DNA of 64,000 nt from Segatella copri (GCF_009495355.1 NZ_VZAD01000042.1:1-64000); one strand, 5' to 3'; positions 28,001-35,618 are shown, numbered from the stretch's first letter. Notes: generated from the sequence alone by a model not told the origin. Translations and numbers: made by a program.

Positions 28001-28561
28001 CTTAAACTCGTCTTCCTTTCCCTTAAAGCTTACCTCAGCCAACGAGCCACCTTCACAATATTGCATCACCTCAAAGTCATGTGTCCAACCCGTTTTAGGG
28101 TCTGTCCACAAGCCATGGGAATAAATGCCAACGAGAGGGCTGTCTGCTCCTCTTGTCTTAGTCATAATCTCTTCCAACACATCATGATTAGGATGGCGAT
28201 TAGGCTTATATATCTTCAATACGAAAAATTCGTCTTTTCGCTTTACCAAATAGACAAAAGCTTCGCCTGAACTTGCAGACAACAACTTTTCATACGTATA
28301 CTGCTTGGGACTATCCTGTCCCATACTCACCAATTCTATCGTTTCAAACTTTGGTTCTTCCTTTGGAGCCGTAGGAACAACATCACTTGTTCCACCTGGA
28401 ACAGCCGTCGCATTAGGAACGGCTGTAGCATTAGGAATAGCAGTCTCCGACATTGGGACTGCTGTTGCTTCAGGAATCGCCGTAGTTTCTGGCACTGAGG
28501 TTGCGTCAGGTATCGCTGTAGCACCTGGCACCATCGTGTTCATTTCATTCGAAGGATTCAT
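25019..28561 (-). CDS. Transmembrane Ser/Thr protein kinase
   Basis: A 1180-residue kinase. Residues 1-60 are low-complexity repeats of an (A/E)TA(V/I)P type. The kinase domain spans about 85-350 with all key residues: Lys116 in FFVLKIY, HRDVKPGNF at 207-215 (catalytic Asp209), DFG at 229-231 and APE at 261-263. A long middle region (about 355-825) has no domain I recognise. About four hydrophobic segments lie at 829-930, another TM helix at 989-1010, and then an outside-facing domain of about 170 residues that begins acidic. It is the only operon member that clearly spans the membrane between the cytoplasmic reader/eraser proteins and the exported peptidases. Confidence 0.93.
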   Translation of the reverse strand: MNPSNEMNTMVPGATAIPDATSVPETTAIPEATAVPMSETAIPNATAVPNATAVPGGTSDVVPTAPKEEPKFETIELVSMGQDSPKQYTYEKLLSASSGEAFVYLVKRKDEFFVLKIYKPNRHPNHDVLEEIMTKTRGADSPLVGIYSHGLWTDPKTGWTHDFEVMQYCEGGSLAEVSFKGKEDEFKRVALEMAIAIDFCHRHHILHRDVKPGNFLYVDKEHKHLVLADFGIAMMLDDEGNMIYDKRRQLIEEARSVVYAAPEMYMQMQSFSPVVTTKADFYSLGMTLVALWKGEGFLIGKEQELVTMKQENKLPYPTLQEISEHTLSLMMALTRNNVKDRAGMAEIEEWAKGKVIFQINPNGRTDFRIPFNVKEGLVANSLQDLAKMMGENPDLAKRYLYQDQIGSWLKEYDMFPEAARLEEITENIYPDNRDSGLYAARLVIDPDTPYVGKEGKVVPLSQIGEEIYAHFAEYCEELKDEQHILWVYLHTVVGQDSLPSSPEDVLEKPLVYTALLMYRLTPGLPYLLYRLPPELPVLENPNAEKVIEINSLDELLSKVNDLTTEEAKRLLEPDFMAWLSERDLAKFMMVKSKLSEYENAADSVKGWLMLYTIAFDCGFDFKKVNEGSELVTPSDFAELLVKEYDNQDVLFVCNYEGQLISHIDEKRLDAYFYSRPKYAKYPNYICECLDLKSASNSKRYGPYNEELARMKAVTGISGKVPTITVAKVKFSSLNDIDSHFMDVFNMSEKEQNRLADWCALFFQEDPFTDYKKRSYYDLTWDYYKFISSKLTSSKYYKQGLLADSKVNGAKERMERQWDKLEPLKKITKNFCILPLVVISIVFAVLSLYAGKSFFDVVMVDVGEGVGFIAAIIVGIIGLYLASWPGGLIGALLGYFIISWFCRTFGFLFPWVMVAYCWYLAYQAYHMVKNGFVKDIDPDDAKLIDAGKRVIMGEAFDSKKKLLGDSEDYPVNVYRESANVAESSRPKLYKKAMVLFALALGSLLLCFVIGSKAVQKHSHDKYVAEMEAKAEAENAESLQDTPYNEAEDKVEAEKEETSTLGEEMFLQRMCGTYEFQNDGKYTLVVDITDDRKKVLADLTIEGDETTSYKLQAEVNPDDKENYIFYVLDENGAKMDNDYYEMKFYEPKESNMTIEYNHKKDGVETNSGILSKVKDPQGNSVE

Positions 28562-28589
28562 TTTAATTATGCTTAAAGATTAGTAATTA

Positions 28590-29546
28590 TCAAGTCAAGA
28601 TTTCTGCTTCTGTGATTTTGGTTCGATACTCCCACTCTCCACCAAGTTCCTCTCTTACGCACTCGGATGGTTGGTTATGCCTACAACCACAATAGTTGCA
28701 AACCCAACAACTCTTTACTTTTTCACTTATCTGTATTTTTCTTGCACAGATAAAATTACGTTGCACTTCTGGAGTGGCATTAGTATCCGGAAAAATGGAT
28801 GCCATAGCAGCTTTCATTTCTTCTATTTTCCTACGCAAATCCTCCACAGAAGGACTACATTTATGCAGTTTAGGACTTGGCTTCTTTATTTTTGGGGCAC
28901 TATGCTCTTCGAGGATTGGTTTATCATTGTTGGAAATGGGCGCTTTTCCTAAATGAGAAAACAGATTACGATATTTATTCAAAAGTTCCTTATCATCATC
29001 GCTTAGCACGTCGATAGCCCCATCATCCATCTCATCCTTTTCTGATGCAAACAAAATGCTATCTTGCATATCCGCCAACTCCATCGCCAACTTCCATACC
29101 TTTTGCATACGAGGATCATTCTTCGCCTCCTCAATAGCCTGACGTGCCATCTCGTTGAGAGGAGTATTACATACTCTACAAAAGCTTCTAAAGTTCAAGG
29201 TCTTGCATTGAGGGCACTCGATACCCTTTGACGGATTTCCACAATTAGGGCAAAAGAGGTCATCTGCCTCTTTCGGTTCTCCACAAAAAGAACAACGAGT
29301 TGCATTGACCGGGTGCATACAATGCGGACACAATGCCATTCCTGCACTTACAGGTTTATGACAACAAGGACAGTCTCTTGCAAGAAGTGAATAGCCACAC
29401 TCTTCACAGAAGCGCATATCCGAGCTTATCATCCCCCCACAATTCGGACAAGAAGAGACATGAATTTCTTCCTCTTCTCGCTGCAAGTTAACTTGCTCGC
29501 TTATCCCTTGATGCTTATAGATATTTTGGAAAGATTGTTTTTCCAT
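28590..29546 (-). CDS. Multi-zinc-ribbon protein
   Basis: A protein of about 318 residues with a string of Cys-x-x-Cys knuckles in its N-terminal half (for example SCPNCGGMI, FCEECGYSL, DCPCCHKPV, LCPHCMHPV, RCSFCGEPK, FCPNCGNPS, ECPQCKTLN, FCRVCNTPL), forming several double zinc ribbons. The middle is charged and helical, and a last CWVCNYCGCRH cluster sits near the C-terminus. No catalytic domain is visible. Such ribbons often act as protein or nucleic-acid adaptors. I took the ATG at 29546, since the codon three residues upstream is TTG. It sits between the first C10 gene and the kinase gene. Confidence 0.85.
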   Translation of the reverse strand: MEKQSFQNIYKHQGISEQVNLQREEEEIHVSSCPNCGGMISSDMRFCEECGYSLLARDCPCCHKPVSAGMALCPHCMHPVNATRCSFCGEPKEADDLFCPNCGNPSKGIECPQCKTLNFRSFCRVCNTPLNEMARQAIEEAKNDPRMQKVWKLAMELADMQDSILFASEKDEMDDGAIDVLSDDDKELLNKYRNLFSHLGKAPISNNDKPILEEHSAPKIKKPSPKLHKCSPSVEDLRRKIEEMKAAMASIFPDTNATPEVQRNFICARKIQISEKVKSCWVCNYCGCRHNQPSECVREELGGEWEYRTKITEAEILT

Positions 29547-29567
29547 CAAATACAAAATATACGTTAC

Positions 29568-29613
29568 CTAAAGTTTCCCACCCCCTATAATTCATAGGGG
29601 AAGGAAACTTTAG
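29568..29613. repeat. Compound palindrome inside the operon
   Basis: An outer perfect 11-bp stem (CTAAAGTTTCC / GGAAACTTTAG) and an inner 7-bp stem (CCCCTAT / ATAGGGG) enclose a 5-nt loop. The outer stem matches the sequence around the palindromes of the flanking arrays. It begins 6 bp after the stop of the operon-proximal C10 gene. No T-run follows on the minus strand, so a transcript-processing or stability hairpin is more likely than a strong terminator. Confidence 0.75.
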
Positions 29614-29618
29614 TTAAA

Positions 29619-32591
29619 TTAGTTCCTAAACTTTATGGTCTTTGATGCAGACTTCAAGATATAAGTTCCTGAAGGAATCTGAGACATCAATTTTGGCAGA
29701 CATTGTTCTGAAGCTATGACTTTTTGGATAACCTTACCACTCAAATCATAAACTGTAATAAGCTCTCCATCCTTAAATATGCCATTAGCACCTGAAGCCT
29801 TTACATTATCAATACCCGTCAGTGTATTACCTTGAAGCGACAAACGAGCTATCGTTAAATCTTCATTCAGTAAATAGCCCCTTCCTTGCCAAGTATATTT
29901 TTGTAAAAGAAGGGTTACTTCATATTTTTCATTTGGGTCAAGACTTGAAGACAACACCACATTTGCGGTCTCTCCTGCTGGTATGTCTATATTTTCCAAG
30001 GTTTCAGAAATCAACTCGCCAGACTTCTCATTATAGAACAAACCTGTCAATGTTGCTCCAGAGACCATATAACTGCCAAAACTCTTCAAGCCCAACTGAA
30101 GAGCCAAGCCAGAACTTCTCGTAGAATTGCTTGCAACCTTAGCTGAAACCAACTGGAAATAATCTGTTATATTTTTATCTTCATAATAGAATGTATAGCT
30201 GTGCGCATCGTCGTGCTTATAATACTCAGATGGCATCAAACCTACACGTTCTCCATTAGGAGTTACATATCTGCATCTAAATTCATAATTACCTGTAAGT
30301 GGGAAGAAGAAGCGATTCAAGGTGATACTCTGTTTTGGCACCCATTCATTGTCTACAGCAAGCAATTTCTCATCACCAGTATCCTTGTTAATCATATAGA
30401 CATTCATTCTCACAGGATCTTCATTCTTATTTGCATAACTATATTGAGGAGTAATCAATTTCAACAGTGTATTGTTCGGAATGTAGTTGCACCCATGAGC
30501 CTTCACATCGTCTGCCTTATAGGTAGAATAACTTGCATAAGCCAAATTGTTGCCATCAAGGATAGGATAAGCAGGTTGCTCTTGTACATCAATATAGAAA
30601 TTTCCTGCCAAGGTTACATCTTTTTCATCTTCCGGCAACTCTATTTTGTATCGACCAGCAGGCATTGAGAAACTATTGTCCACATTCTTAGGCACACACT
30701 TGGTAATGATAGTAGAAGTATAATCATCATAAATATGATGGAAAGAAGAAGCCTCTGAATTCTTATAAAGTTTTCCTGTCTCTACATTTCTGAAATACAA
30801 AGTAGTACCATTGGAATAGCCCTTTCCTGTAAGACTAAGGTAGAAAGCGGTCTTTGCATAAATCTCACTTGCAGGGGCAATATTCTGTATTGTCAAAGAG
30901 CCATCAATATCATCACCCTCTATTCCACGAATAATCATTCCTGCGCCATTGTTGACAATCTCCATCGTTGGAATAATCTGCTTTGGAGCTGGACACAAGA
31001 GAGTTTTTCCGCTCTCGTCCTGATAGGCAACACGAATGTCATATACACCATCATCCAATCCAACAGGCACCTTACTAAAGCCATGCACCAGATTCCATCG
31101 GTTAATATTAGGGAAACCAGAAACACTTTGATTGTAGTATCCTCCAGGTAATATTTTCACGATATTACCATCCTTGGTCAAAACTGTAGTAAAATACGTT
31201 TGCTTGCTGTCATAAGAATTACGAATCAGATGATAATACATCTTAGACTTAGAGGTAATGACATCAGAGGTAGAACTTTGAGCAGAGACGTCCGCAGAAG
31301 ACAATGTTGCCAAGCCTGTGTTTGGTTTACTTTCCACCGCATCTCCTCGACTGGTCACCCAATCATAAGGAACAAAAGCTTGATAGACTACTTCCTTGTA
31401 ATCTGTCGAACGAGGCTGAATGCCAATAATCATTTCGTGCTGACAACGAAATCCTTGCTCATAATTAAAGGAAATTCCAGGATTGAGAATAGCTACATCA
31501 TAATATCCATCCATAGATCCAGCCCATCCCCAATTGACATGAACATAATTTTGTTCATCAATACCATCCAATACAAAGCAATGACTTGTTCGAGGGTCAA
31601 TTATGACTCCAGCACCTCCCTCCAAGTCTGTGGCAGAATAGATGATAGGACGACCAGCCTCCAACTCTTCCTGAATCATACTCATCCATTTCTTCGTTGA
31701 GATATAATAATCACTCTCCGTAAACATATCCCAAGAATAAATATAATCACGAGGCACAAACATACAGTCAAAGTTATAGTATTTATTGAGTGCCACAAAT
31801 GGAATGTTTGCAGATGTCGAGGTATACCCATAAGTAGCCTTACTTGCAATGCCACACTCCAACATCAATTTGCCGACAGCATCCTTTTGGGTTTTTGTAG
31901 CATTGTCATCATAAGTATTGAGCATATTCTTCCAATCATAGGTTGTTGTAGAATAGTCTATATCATATTCCGTCTCCGAATCGAGATGTGCATAATAAAG
32001 ACTTCCTCCACCTTTTCTGTCTTGGTGATAGTAATTGAGAACTTGCGCCAAAGCAACAGGCACGCAACCTACTAACGCTGTTTGCTTACCATTGGAAGGA
32101 CACTTACTGTTGAATGGAGCAGATTGTCCCCATTGTGTCTTAAGCAAAGGAGCTACAGGCTTCACTGTTGGTCCGTCCCAAGAAGGTTCTTTTGTACCCA
32201 AAGTCGTAGATTTAGCCATAGCCTGCTGATACCCCTTCAGCCAACTTTTCATTGCATCTGGTACATTGGCAGCATCCACACTTCCTGTATCAGAATAACC
32301 AGCGATAGTAGTATTGCCATTGCCTGTACAAACCAAAGCAAAACCACCTCCCTCAGCATTGAAAGCATAGACACTTGACTCTTGCGAAGAGCTTGCGCTA
32401 TTACCTCCAATAGATTTTGCATAATTACCACTCTCGCTGACCGTTACAGAAGTCAACTTAACATTAGATACCGCTTTTCTCTTCTGCAAGAAGTTCATTG
32501 CAGCATTTCTTGCATCATCTTCAGTCTGTGCACACAATGGCAGAGACAGCAAGACGGTAACCAAAAAGAATAGATGTCTTAAATTTCTCAT
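29619..32591 (-). CDS. Secreted C10 (streptopain-like) cysteine peptidase, operon-proximal
   Basis: A 990-residue exported protease. Signal peptide about 1-21, propeptide about 22-145, catalytic domain about 148-390. The nucleophile is Cys176 in LVGCVPVALAQVLNYY and the partner is His337 in TSHCFVLDG, followed by HVNWGWAGSMDGYYD. It differs from the other C10 protein around the nucleophile (GCVPVA versus GCVATA), so the two may cut different substrates. Beta-rich modules follow. The C-terminus (TVYDLSGKVIQ ... GTYILK) resembles type IX secretion sorting tails. It starts 21 bp after the antiterminator gene and is followed by a strong hairpin. Confidence 0.92.
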   Translation of the reverse strand: MRNLRHLFFLVTVLLSLPLCAQTEDDARNAAMNFLQKRKAVSNVKLTSVTVSESGNYAKSIGGNSASSSQESSVYAFNAEGGGFALVCTGNGNTTIAGYSDTGSVDAANVPDAMKSWLKGYQQAMAKSTTLGTKEPSWDGPTVKPVAPLLKTQWGQSAPFNSKCPSNGKQTALVGCVPVALAQVLNYYHQDRKGGGSLYYAHLDSETEYDIDYSTTTYDWKNMLNTYDDNATKTQKDAVGKLMLECGIASKATYGYTSTSANIPFVALNKYYNFDCMFVPRDYIYSWDMFTESDYYISTKKWMSMIQEELEAGRPIIYSATDLEGGAGVIIDPRTSHCFVLDGIDEQNYVHVNWGWAGSMDGYYDVAILNPGISFNYEQGFRCQHEMIIGIQPRSTDYKEVVYQAFVPYDWVTSRGDAVESKPNTGLATLSSADVSAQSSTSDVITSKSKMYYHLIRNSYDSKQTYFTTVLTKDGNIVKILPGGYYNQSVSGFPNINRWNLVHGFSKVPVGLDDGVYDIRVAYQDESGKTLLCPAPKQIIPTMEIVNNGAGMIIRGIEGDDIDGSLTIQNIAPASEIYAKTAFYLSLTGKGYSNGTTLYFRNVETGKLYKNSEASSFHHIYDDYTSTIITKCVPKNVDNSFSMPAGRYKIELPEDEKDVTLAGNFYIDVQEQPAYPILDGNNLAYASYSTYKADDVKAHGCNYIPNNTLLKLITPQYSYANKNEDPVRMNVYMINKDTGDEKLLAVDNEWVPKQSITLNRFFFPLTGNYEFRCRYVTPNGERVGLMPSEYYKHDDAHSYTFYYEDKNITDYFQLVSAKVASNSTRSSGLALQLGLKSFGSYMVSGATLTGLFYNEKSGELISETLENIDIPAGETANVVLSSSLDPNEKYEVTLLLQKYTWQGRGYLLNEDLTIARLSLQGNTLTGIDNVKASGANGIFKDGELITVYDLSGKVIQKVIASEQCLPKLMSQIPSGTYILKSASKTIKFRN

Positions 32592-32612
32592 AAAGTTAGA
32601 TTTTGAATATTG

Positions 32613-33368
32613 TTAATAATCAGTACACTTTTCCAAATAGTCTTTTGGGATATAAGTTGTAAATATAGTTCCTACTCCTTCTATTATCAAACCTACCCTT
32701 GCTTGTCCCTTGATTCGACAAACCTTACCTTCGAAGCCAACAAACTTTCCTTTCGTAATTTTCACCTTGTCGTCTTTCGTAAAGTTGAACTTGTCATCAG
32801 GAACAAACAACTTATCCTCTTCTTCTACTGCATTCCACTTGACAAAAAGACTTATTTGTTTTTCTGGTATTATCAATGGCTTGATGCCTTTCTTGCCTAT
32901 CATTTTTCCGTTTTCATCTTTGTGTGGTACATAATAATGATGCAAGAAGTCAAGTTCGCCTCTACCCACAAACTTTTTCAATTCCGCCTCCGTACTCTTC
33001 ACAAACAAGAAATTGGGGATTAGGGAAACTTGCTTACATTTGCGCTTGCCATTCTGCACAAAGCATTTTTCCTGCATTGGCAAGAATACCTCAATTCCTT
33101 TCGCCTCCAAAAAATCCTTTGCTTTCTTCTCTTGTCCATACGCAGCCCTCATCAAAAACCAAACCGCCTCTTCCACATTTGCTGCAGAAGAGGCGGTTTT
33201 TATATTGTCTATAGAGCATTTTGCACTCTGCTTTGAAACATAAGTAGGGGTCACCCCATTATGTATATTATAGGGAGACATGGCTACATTTTGTATGCCA
33301 CTTTTAGGAGAGTTAACTCCTTTGTTTTGTCCTTTAAACAAAGAGACAGGCCTTTTATTATTAGGCAT
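32613..33368 (-). CDS. UpxY-like NusG-family transcription antiterminator
   Basis: A protein of about 251 residues. A non-conserved N-terminal extension of about 65 residues precedes an NGN domain (EAVWFLMRAAYGQEKKAKDF ... IEVFLPM ... LIPNFLFVKS) and a C-terminal KOW domain (VKITKGKFVGFEGKVCRI). This matches specialised NusG paralogues (UpxY family) that head capsule operons in Bacteroides and let polymerase read through their own long operons. Here it heads a kinase/protease operon, with no polysaccharide genes nearby. I took ATG 33368; the 15 upstream codons are not domain-like. Confidence 0.85.
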   Translation of the reverse strand: MPNNKRPVSLFKGQNKGVNSPKSGIQNVAMSPYNIHNGVTPTYVSKQSAKCSIDNIKTASSAANVEEAVWFLMRAAYGQEKKAKDFLEAKGIEVFLPMQEKCFVQNGKRKCKQVSLIPNFLFVKSTEAELKKFVGRGELDFLHHYYVPHKDENGKMIGKKGIKPLIIPEKQISLFVKWNAVEEEDKLFVPDDKFNFTKDDKVKITKGKFVGFEGKVCRIKGQARVGLIIEGVGTIFTTYIPKDYLEKCTDY

Positions 33369-33693
33369 AGATTTAGAACAGTTATAACATAAAAAAGAAA
33401 AAGCGGGGATCATGCCTAGTTACCCGTTCTACAAACTGAGGTCCTGAGATTACCCATCATCGCTGAACGAGCAACCACAGACCCCACGCCGATATGAATT
33501 ATATACATCATGATATAATCACACAACGTGACATCTGCCAGTTGCCATGTTCTTGACGATGATTTGAAATTTCTCAGGTTTCAGTTTGTCATGAACAAGC
33601 GCGTAGCAAACGCCCTTCCAAATTTATATTTGTCCCACTCCCTTGCTGTCCCCTGCATTATTCATGCATTCTACAGCTATCGGCATGGGATAT
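33369..33693 (-). promoter_or_regulatory. Long transcribed leader of the antiterminator operon
   Basis: From the promoter at 33699-33729 the transcript would run about 325 nt before the antiterminator ATG. Three short open frames occur on this strand: 20 codons (33624-33686, starting MPIAVECMNN), 25 codons (33581-33658, starting MQGTAREWDK) and 31 codons (33416-33511, ending TSVCRTGN). The last two share one frame split by a single TGA. A GC-rich GATCCCCGC followed by CTTTTTCTTTTTT ends the leader (about 33391-33414) and could be the 3' arm and U-tract of an attenuator, but the pairing 5' arm is imperfect. Confidence 0.5.
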
Positions 33694-33698
33694 ATGTG

Positions 33699-33729
33699 CA
33701 AAAGTACAAGAAATAAATGGAACTTCAAA
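33699..33729 (-). promoter_or_regulatory. Promoter of the antiterminator/kinase/C10 operon
   Basis: On the minus strand, TTTG (complement of 33726-33729) and TACTTTTG (complement of 33699-33706) are separated by 19 bp, a good match to the Bacteroidetes promoter. It is the only clear two-box promoter I see for this operon. Confidence 0.7.
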
Positions 33730-34139
33730 ACTTTTTCCAAAATATTTTTCAAAAAAGATAAAAACAGATGTGTTTATGCATTAGATGATATGAGTTGTTA
33801 AGAATAGTAGAAAAGAAGAAAAGAATGACAAGAAGAAACAAGTTTTAGTCATCCTTTCAAGCATAAAAATACTTATTGGGGAAACAAAAGGGCATCACCT
33901 ATAAAGAAGACTCCACACTAAAGTTTCCTTTATAAAGGAAATTTTCAATCATTTTCTTTCCCCTATAAAGGAAACCTGAAAGTATACACCAATATTTCAA
34001 CCAACAGCATATAATATTAACAAGAATCTTGCAAAGATATTAACGACATTCACGTCATGCCACTTTGGAAGAAGCAAATGAAAGGGATCTAAGACTCGCA
34101 CACCCATAAACATAGAAGCCCTAATTAGATAATTAGCGA
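33730..34139. other. A/T-rich intergenic region beyond the operon promoter
   Basis: This stretch of about 410 bp has no convincing gene. It contains repeat array B and, at 34032-34039, a minus-strand TATCTTTG that fits a -7 box but has no -33 partner. The rest is A/T-rich with no structure I can name. Confidence 0.6.
33897..33974. repeat. Array B: 18-bp palindromes at 33-nt period
   Basis: Two clean units at 33924-33941 (TTTCCTTTATAAAGGAAA, a perfect palindrome) and 33957-33974 (TTTCCCCTATAAAGGAAA) are separated by exactly 15 bp. A decayed third unit lies at about 33897-33911. Spacer sequences resemble those of array A in the same order (cactaaag in the first, attttc at the end of the second). 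The arrays are homologous, in the same orientation, and bracket the operon about 16.3 kb apart. Confidence 0.85.
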
Positions 34140-35168
34140 CTATATTCCTAAAAACAGGTCTGCATCAGCCTGACGTGTTTCCTTGGAGCGTTTTAATCTA
34201 CGGGCTATTTGCAGTTTCAGCACCCTATCAACAACAACCTTACATATAGCCCAAGCTACCAAATACCCCATGGCTAAACGATAGTCGTAAACAGCCCATA
34301 CCAACACTGCCAACATCCACATCCATTTTACGATGAGCATGAGAACCTTACAGTTTCTCGCATAACTACTCTCACGCTTATCAATGGGATTATTATAAGA
34401 CAGGTGCTTACCCTGACCGTCAGCTATAAAACAATAGCGACGATTGTTATATGTGTAATAAGAGAAATAGAAAGGTACAAAGAGAGGCTCTCCCAGATTG
34501 GTCAGTTCAACAGTGGGAGAAATCTTCAACTTGCGAACCTTTTGGTTACCTATTTGGTCATGCACCGTACTTTTTGCCAGCTTATCTGTTAATTTCGTTC
34601 CCCACTTCTTCCACACTGCCTCAGCAGTAATTGTAGACAAGGTTGCGAGAACATGACTATCAGTTGCATCGATGTGCCCAGCCTCGAAAGAACTCAAAGC
34701 CTCAGCATCGTAAGGCAAACAAGTGGTAAAATCGCGAAGTTCCTTTGGAAGATCACCTTTTCTATCATTGGCTAAGTATAAATAAGCCAACTTACCCTTA
34801 GCATTCCCATTAAGTTGCTGTTGATCTGGACCAATTCCGCTCCAAGCCACCTGATAGGTACCCTCATAAAGATACATAGGCAGATAGATACAGAATACCT
34901 CCTTGGCATCGATGGCCTGGAAAACATCGCATGGAACAAAGTCGATATCAACCAAAGTTTGCGCCATCAAGTGCTTAAAACCATCTACATCAATGGTAGG
35001 CGACACATAACGCAAAGGCATGTGCGCTTCAACCGTCTGAAGTACATGGCTATTCATACGGTTATGACAAACAGGGCATGTTATAACCTGCTCAAATTCA
35101 AAGAAGTATGTTAGCTTAGCATTGCATGCCGGGCATTTCAACACTTGCAATTTACTAGTCTCTTCCAT
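34140..35168 (-). CDS. Zinc-ribbon membrane protein of unknown function
   Basis: A 342-residue protein. Residues about 12-36 form a zinc ribbon (CPACNAKL ... CPVCHNRM). A mixed alpha/beta region follows with no domain I recognise, then two hydrophobic segments at about 275-320 and a basic C-terminal tail. The N-terminal ribbon would be cytoplasmic. It lies 39 bp after folK on the same strand and outside the repeat-bracketed operon. It shares the zinc-ribbon plus membrane theme with that operon, but nothing links them functionally. Confidence 0.7.
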   Translation of the reverse strand: MEETSKLQVLKCPACNAKLTYFFEFEQVITCPVCHNRMNSHVLQTVEAHMPLRYVSPTIDVDGFKHLMAQTLVDIDFVPCDVFQAIDAKEVFCIYLPMYLYEGTYQVAWSGIGPDQQQLNGNAKGKLAYLYLANDRKGDLPKELRDFTTCLPYDAEALSSFEAGHIDATDSHVLATLSTITAEAVWKKWGTKLTDKLAKSTVHDQIGNQKVRKLKISPTVELTNLGEPLFVPFYFSYYTYNNRRYCFIADGQGKHLSYNNPIDKRESSYARNCKVLMLIVKWMWMLAVLVWAVYDYRLAMGYLVAWAICKVVVDRVLKLQIARRLKRSKETRQADADLFLGI

Positions 35169-35207
35169 ATATCTTCCTATTTTAATATTTTTCCTATGGT
35201 AATTCTA

Positions 35208-35618
35208 TTACAGAGACATGATTTCCCTTAAAGGAATCATGACAAAATCTCTTTCCTCCATCAGGGGATGAGGAATTTTCAGGTCGGGCTGATCGATGTG
35301 AAGATCATCATACAGAAGAATGTCAATATCTATAATCCGGTCGTGATATTCACCATTCACCGACTTGAGCGTACGGCCCATCTCTTGCTCCACCTTCTGA
35401 GTAGCCTCAAGCAACTGGCGAGGCGCCAAAGGAGTGAGCACACAGACACATGCATTGATAAAGTCGTTGGGCGAAGAATAGCCCCACGGCTTAGTTTCGT
35501 ATAGAGCTGACTGGCGATCTACGTCACCAATCAGCTCTCCTATCTTTTCAAGAGCCTCGCGGATGTTACGCTTGCGGTTGCCTAAATTGGATCCGAGACT
35601 CAGATATACTCTATGCAT
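35208..35618 (-). CDS. folK: HPPK, 6-hydroxymethyl-7,8-dihydropterin pyrophosphokinase
   Basis: A 136-residue folate-pathway enzyme that transfers pyrophosphate from ATP to hydroxymethyl-dihydropterin. Signatures are the N-terminal YLSLGSNLGNR, the ALYETKPWG segment, and the metal-binding DRIIDIDILLYDD. Slightly short but complete. It comes after queA in a run of minus-strand housekeeping genes. Confidence 0.94.
   Translation of the reverse strand: MHRVYLSLGSNLGNRKRNIREALEKIGELIGDVDRQSALYETKPWGYSSPNDFINACVCVLTPLAPRQLLEATQKVEQEMGRTLKSVNGEYHDRIIDIDILLYDDLHIDQPDLKIPHPLMEERDFVMIPLREIMSL

Noticed and set aside
17668-33368. Type VI secretion or Ter-type locus
   Set aside because: Kinase, PP2C and FHA are shared with those systems, but no Tss/Hcp/VgrG, TerD, TerC or vWA protein is encoded here.
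34032-34039. Second promoter for the antiterminator operon at a TATCTTTG box
   Set aside because: No -33 partner, and a better two-box promoter lies closer to the gene.
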